From Epiperipatus broadwayi (taxonomy: Eukaryota > Onychophora > Udeonychophora > Euonychophora > Peripatidae), in the NCBI GenBank assembly GCA_028023455.1, contig JAQFVV010006199.1, forward strand, positions 3,314,646-3,378,645: DNA of 64,000 nt, given 5' to 3'. Under the pieces are notes generated by a model, which saw only the letters and a list, made by a program, of their open reading frames with translations, did no database searches and was not told where the DNA came from. Of this stretch, positions 60,141-64,000 are shown one piece after another (position 1 is the first letter of the stretch; each line of letters begins with the position of its first letter). Made by a program: the position numbers and the translations under genes.

Positions 60141-63026
60141 GTTACATGTGTATATACATAGAAAATATTTTTAATCTATCAAAAACAAAAGCTGATATAG
60201 TTTTTTTGAACATCAAAATAGTATTAAAAATAAAACTATATATGAGGTATAAATTTCTGCAGAAAGAATATATTCTGTATTTATAATTTTATTACTAAAA
60301 AAGTAGCAGAATTTCATTTTAAAAATTAAAAATTCCATTTACTGCATTTTGAAACATTTTAAAACTAATCTCATAGATAATCAAGAACAGCATTTTTTCT
60401 GTCTAAAATAAATTGATTTAAACATTAATTTGTTTTTTTTTTAGTTTTGACGTAATATTTATTTAACTTCTGGATTCAGTTAATATATATATTTATTAAT
60501 ATTATAAAAAAAATTGCAGATATTCCAGTCAGAGACTTTTTCTTTAGTGCTTTTATTAAGGATAGATATCTAACTATTATTATCTGTGTTAATCATGTTT
60601 TGTGTTTGCCTACCATTACATAAGTCAGATGCTACTAAATCTCAAATCCTGAAGAGATAAGCACAACAACTTTGACTAATTCTAAACTTATTGATTAGAT
60701 TACAGTAATAATTTAGAAAAAAATATAATTGGATTTGAAAAAAGAAATTTAGAAATTTATTTGGTTCATTGCAAGAAGCCAATTTCTTACATCACAATTT
60801 TTTGCTCATTTAAAGGTCTTATATTCAACATTTAGAAATAAAACATTAATTTGATACATATCTTGGATGCTGAGTCTTTGTCTTGATTAGTCATAAAACT
60901 AATCTGTTAAATCCATTTTTTAAACAATTTTTAAAGCACCTTGAAGTGTGATATCTGGTGGAAGAATATATGAAATGATGGAAAACCATTGTAAGAGAGT
61001 AAACTTTGGTGTGACATAAGATTAAATATGAAAAGATGCAATAGTTTGAACAGCATTTTAATTATCTGACTTTATATGTATATATATAGTGAACCGGATG
61101 CTTTATCCAATTCAACAGTCTCATCACATAAATAATACTAATTTGTGTTTAAAAAAAATAATTAAAAAAAAACTATTTAAAAGTTTTGTTTATAAGTGTA
61201 TGTGTAATAACACATATAAGCAATTGTTTTAAAATTCTGTCATTTTTATTTTTTTAAATAGATTTTATTTTTAAAATAGTTTTCTTTTGGTCACTTGTTT
61301 TTTTCTTCAAAGTAATTAAAGCAAGAAAACTTTTAATCTTATAAAAAGTATTCTAAATTTTAAAAAAAAGTTAATCCTTTTTATACAAAGCATTTTAGTT
61401 TTGGAAAGTTTTTTTGTAGTTGCTTTCTTGTTGTTTTGATCTTGATCGATTTTTAATTTATTTTAACTGAAGCTGAGACTTGTTACATTTTTAAAAATTA
61501 ATTATAAATAAGATTACCCTGGTCAAAATCTTTGATTAAGATTAATTCTGAGATAAAGATTTGCCCTGGTTAAAAAGTATTAATTAAAAGATGTTATGGA
61601 AGATAAGAGTTTATATAAATAGCCCTGGGATTTAGACTAATTAGTCTTCAACTATTGACTTTTAGCTACTTGTGTCATATATTGTTTCAACTTTTAGTAT
61701 GCCAATCTTGAGACTTCTGTGAATTGCTGTGCTGTTATAAATTCTCAAGAAATGCTAATGTATATGCTAGGAAGAATTGTCTCAATATCAGGCCATGCTA
61801 AACCAAGTTAAAGATGAGCCATGGATCCCAAATCATTCCTGCAATATCATAAGAGATTAAACAAGAACTAATCCCTAACATTGCCTTCTGCATCCTAAAT
61901 AGAAAATGGAAACCTAAAGTTTTCAATCTGAAATTCTCCAGTAGAATGAACTATGTTTGCCATGCTGAAAGACATCAGCCAATATTAACCTTATACCAGA
62001 GGTAACATGTTTCCTTATGCTTACCATGATTTTAGAGTCTCAGTTTAATCTTAAAAAGTAACCTATTTTGATATCTTTTGCTTCTTCAATTTAAATGTTT
62101 TAAGCAGTTATAATATGTAGTTTCTTATTGTATTTATAGTGTGTCTTGGTATTTTAGTTTTAAGATCCCATGTTTGTTTTAAAATTATATATCAGGGCAT
62201 GTACTGAGAGTTTATTTCTTATATCCATTTACATTTATAATTATTTCTCTTTCTTAATAAACACTTGGGTAGATGTAAATAATTTTCTGATTATTTACAT
62301 ATCTCCTATTGAGACTTTTAATTATTTTATAGCAGCTTAAGTTTGGCCAATTGTTTGGTTGGTGATTCACCAGTTATATATTTCTGTTTTCTTTTAAATT
62401 AGAGATTTGATTGTCTCCTCATTTTTTTTAAATTACTTACACTGAAGTATTTTCTAAGATGTTTATTTTTGTTAAATGGGAGATTTAAGTTTTCTTCCAT
62501 TCTCAATTCATACTTCATCATATTTTTTACATCATATTTATCTTTCTTGCATTGTAATCAACCATTGCAATCTTCAACATGGTTCCATGCTGTGGTTATG
62601 TGGATGATATGACATCACTAGTCAATAATCTAGTGATTTCTCACCCACACTGGTTTCATTGATTTATGCAAAAATCTTTCATTTGTCATTTGTTTTAAAA
62701 CTTTTGAATAAAGAAACCAGAATTGCTTAAGTGAATCTTCAGCTGAAAGAAAATTCTTCCCTCTCTTTTTAAAACTTTATTAGAAAATTAGCCTGTCTGC
62801 AGGAGTGTTCAATGTTTATTCTTGTTTGTACACACCTTGATAGAATTTAATAAAATTACATTTATTGTAAATAAATCTTTGTACTCGAAATTTTTTTATT
62901 AATTTTAATAAACTATAAACTTAATAAATTTTAAAATTATTGTAGGAAACATTTATCCTAGCTTTATTTTCACAATTGTATGAACAATATTAATGAGCTC
63001 TTGCTTTCTCTGGGTCTAGTCAGTGC
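60141..63026. other. AT-rich region, no gene seen
   Basis: No recognised family. At 61510-61580 two loosely similar pieces (ACCCTGGTCAAAATCTTTGA and CCCTGGTTAAAAAG) may be a decayed repeat. The stretch 61.6-62.0 kb is slightly less AT-rich but has no coherent frame. Confidence 0.45.
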
Positions 63027-63713
63027 AAATCATCATCATCATTAACTTTTGATCACAGTAAATATATTTTCCCTGTGATGTGATGCACTGTGACCTCCTT
63101 AAATGAAGTCAGGAATCTCTAAGCACCTATGCCCAGAGAAACCTGTTAGCCACTTTACCTTCCCTTTCCATCCTCATCTTAAGTTTTCCCATAATCTGTT
63201 CCATCCCATTTCCACAACATAGTCTTTGTCAACTCTATGGCCTTTACATTTAAAACCCCCTTATCCTTTTCCAAACCCAGCATAAAAACCAATAACCCAC
63301 TTTCTTTATAATCAATTTGTTCATATTTATTCTTCCATAATTTCATTATTTGTACCCTTTCTGCTTTCAAGCATTTACATTCAATTAACAGATGCCTAAT
63401 ACTTTCTATGCCTTCCTTACATAATTTGCAGAGTAAATCACCCATATTTTTCCATTTACATGTATATCCTCTTGTTGTTAAAAATCCCATTCAAGCCTTA
63501 AACAATAAACTACTTTCCTTACTATTATCATAAATTAACTTACACCCAATGTTCTATTTACTTCTATATATATTTAAACTACCATAGTAGTCCTCCACCT
63601 CTCCAACTCCCTATTCTATATTAATGCATCTATTTTTTTATCCCATTCCTTACCACTATAACACTCAACAATCCTCCCAACACAATCATCCCACCTTTTG
63701 TACTGTACCGGTA
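63027..63713 (-). mobile_element. LINE D: C-terminal end and 3' UTR of a non-LTR retrotransposon
   Basis: On the minus strand an open stretch (63490-63179) is followed by a moderately GC-rich 3' UTR (63178-63042), ending in an ATGATGATGATG tail (63027-63041). Upstream to about 63713 is decayed coding sequence. The protein wording differs from LINE A-C and the RTE copies, so this is a third LINE group. At 63714 it abuts repeat family X. Confidence 0.8.
63179..63490 (-). pseudogene. LINE D RT C-terminal domain with Cys/His motif
   Basis: A 103-codon open stretch. Residues 3-18 read FLTTRGYTCKWKNMGD. Then comes LCKLCKEGIESIRHLLIEC, a C-x2-C-x8-H-x4-C motif of the type seen at the C-terminus of many LINE RT proteins, where it is thought to help bind template RNA. 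It continues with FMLGLEKDKG and LTKTMLWKWDG. There is no start codon context of its own: the ATG is internal, and related coding sequence continues upstream in a broken form. All Cys and His ligands are present. Confidence 0.82.
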
Positions 63714-64000
63714 TAAATCCACCACGCTTACTCATACACAGTACCCGAGTTCAAACCCAGTCCGCGTTTAAGAATAAATTCCACAACGCCAACTGCATTC
63801 AAACCCAAACCCCGGTATGACCAACCGATGATGACTTTATAACAGCACGGGGTTATCCCTTTTCTAGCTCAGCTCAGAACATAGACCAATTCTTACAGTT
63901 AATGATATATATATTTATTATACTCTAGATATTGAAACGGTCATTCATGTAACGTATATATTTAAGTTGCCAATACAGACAGTAAGTGGCTACCTAGATT
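63714..64000 (+). repeat. Repeat family X, copy 2 (runs off the window)
   Basis: Parallels 5007-5300: TCATACACAGTA, GAGTTCAAACCCAGTCC, GCATTCAAACCCAAACCCC, GGTATGACCAACCGATGATG, CTAGCTCAG, TATATATTTAAGTTG and CAATACAGACAG in the same order. The hairpin AACCCCG/CGGGGTT brackets the centre. Two TTCAAACCC strings resemble tRNA B boxes. This copy is GC-richer than the one in LINE A and may be younger. The rest of the element lies outside the window. Confidence 0.8.

Overview
This is AT-rich, repeat-dense eukaryotic DNA, almost certainly from an invertebrate animal. The reasons are the non-LTR retrotransposons with apurinic-type endonuclease and reverse transcriptase, several RTE-type LINE fragments with TGA/ATG-rich 3' ends, a Penelope-like element, hammerhead ribozymes inside short interspersed repeats, and long simple repeats. 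I cannot fix the phylum from the sequence. No intact host gene, tRNA, rRNA or exon set is visible. Every coding stretch I recognise belongs to a mobile element, and all of them are broken by stops, frameshifts or truncation.

Layout. 0.7-0.9 kb: a short repeat carrying a hammerhead ribozyme on the minus strand. 3.7-11.3 kb: LINE A (plus strand), truncated at its 5' end and split by a 2.5-kb non-coding insertion at 5.0-7.5 kb; a segment between its endonuclease and RT is triplicated. 15.1-15.4 kb: an inverted-repeat short element holding the best hammerhead ribozyme. 16.4-21.1 kb: LINE B, a longer relative of LINE A. 21.9-23.7 kb: LINE C, a minus-strand 3' fragment of the same group. 25.4-28.8 kb: two adjoining RTE-type fragments. 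29.1-30.4 kb: a complex of inverted repeats. 31.8-32.7 kb: two decayed hammerhead repeats. 36.0-37.5 kb: a Penelope-like element (minus) whose 3' end has a ribozyme-like motif. 37.5-38.2 kb: a TA array and a well-kept RTE 3' end (minus). 39.6-40.4 and 41.75-42.1 kb: foldback elements. 43.3-45.0 kb: another RTE fragment (minus). 50.0-58.4 kb: a cluster of foldback elements, one more hammerhead repeat and a decayed LINE (minus). 59.1-60.1 kb: about 1 kb of ATCT repeat. 63.0-63.7 kb: a LINE C-terminal fragment (minus). 63.7-64.0 kb: the start of a second copy of the repeat that interrupts LINE A.

The most interesting content is RNA rather than protein. There are at least two hammerhead ribozymes with intact core and pairing, plus three decaying relatives, in a family of short repeats with a tRNA B-box-like end. 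There is also a second, non-canonical motif: a closing GGCU/AGCC stem, an ATGA-K-TATGA strand, an internal hairpin, then CGAAA and an AGYGCU-like palindrome. It recurs in the Penelope 3' end and in the arms of three unrelated foldback elements. Its 3' half looks like a hammerhead but its 5' half does not match CUGANGA. It may be a variant ribozyme linked to Penelope-driven repeats.
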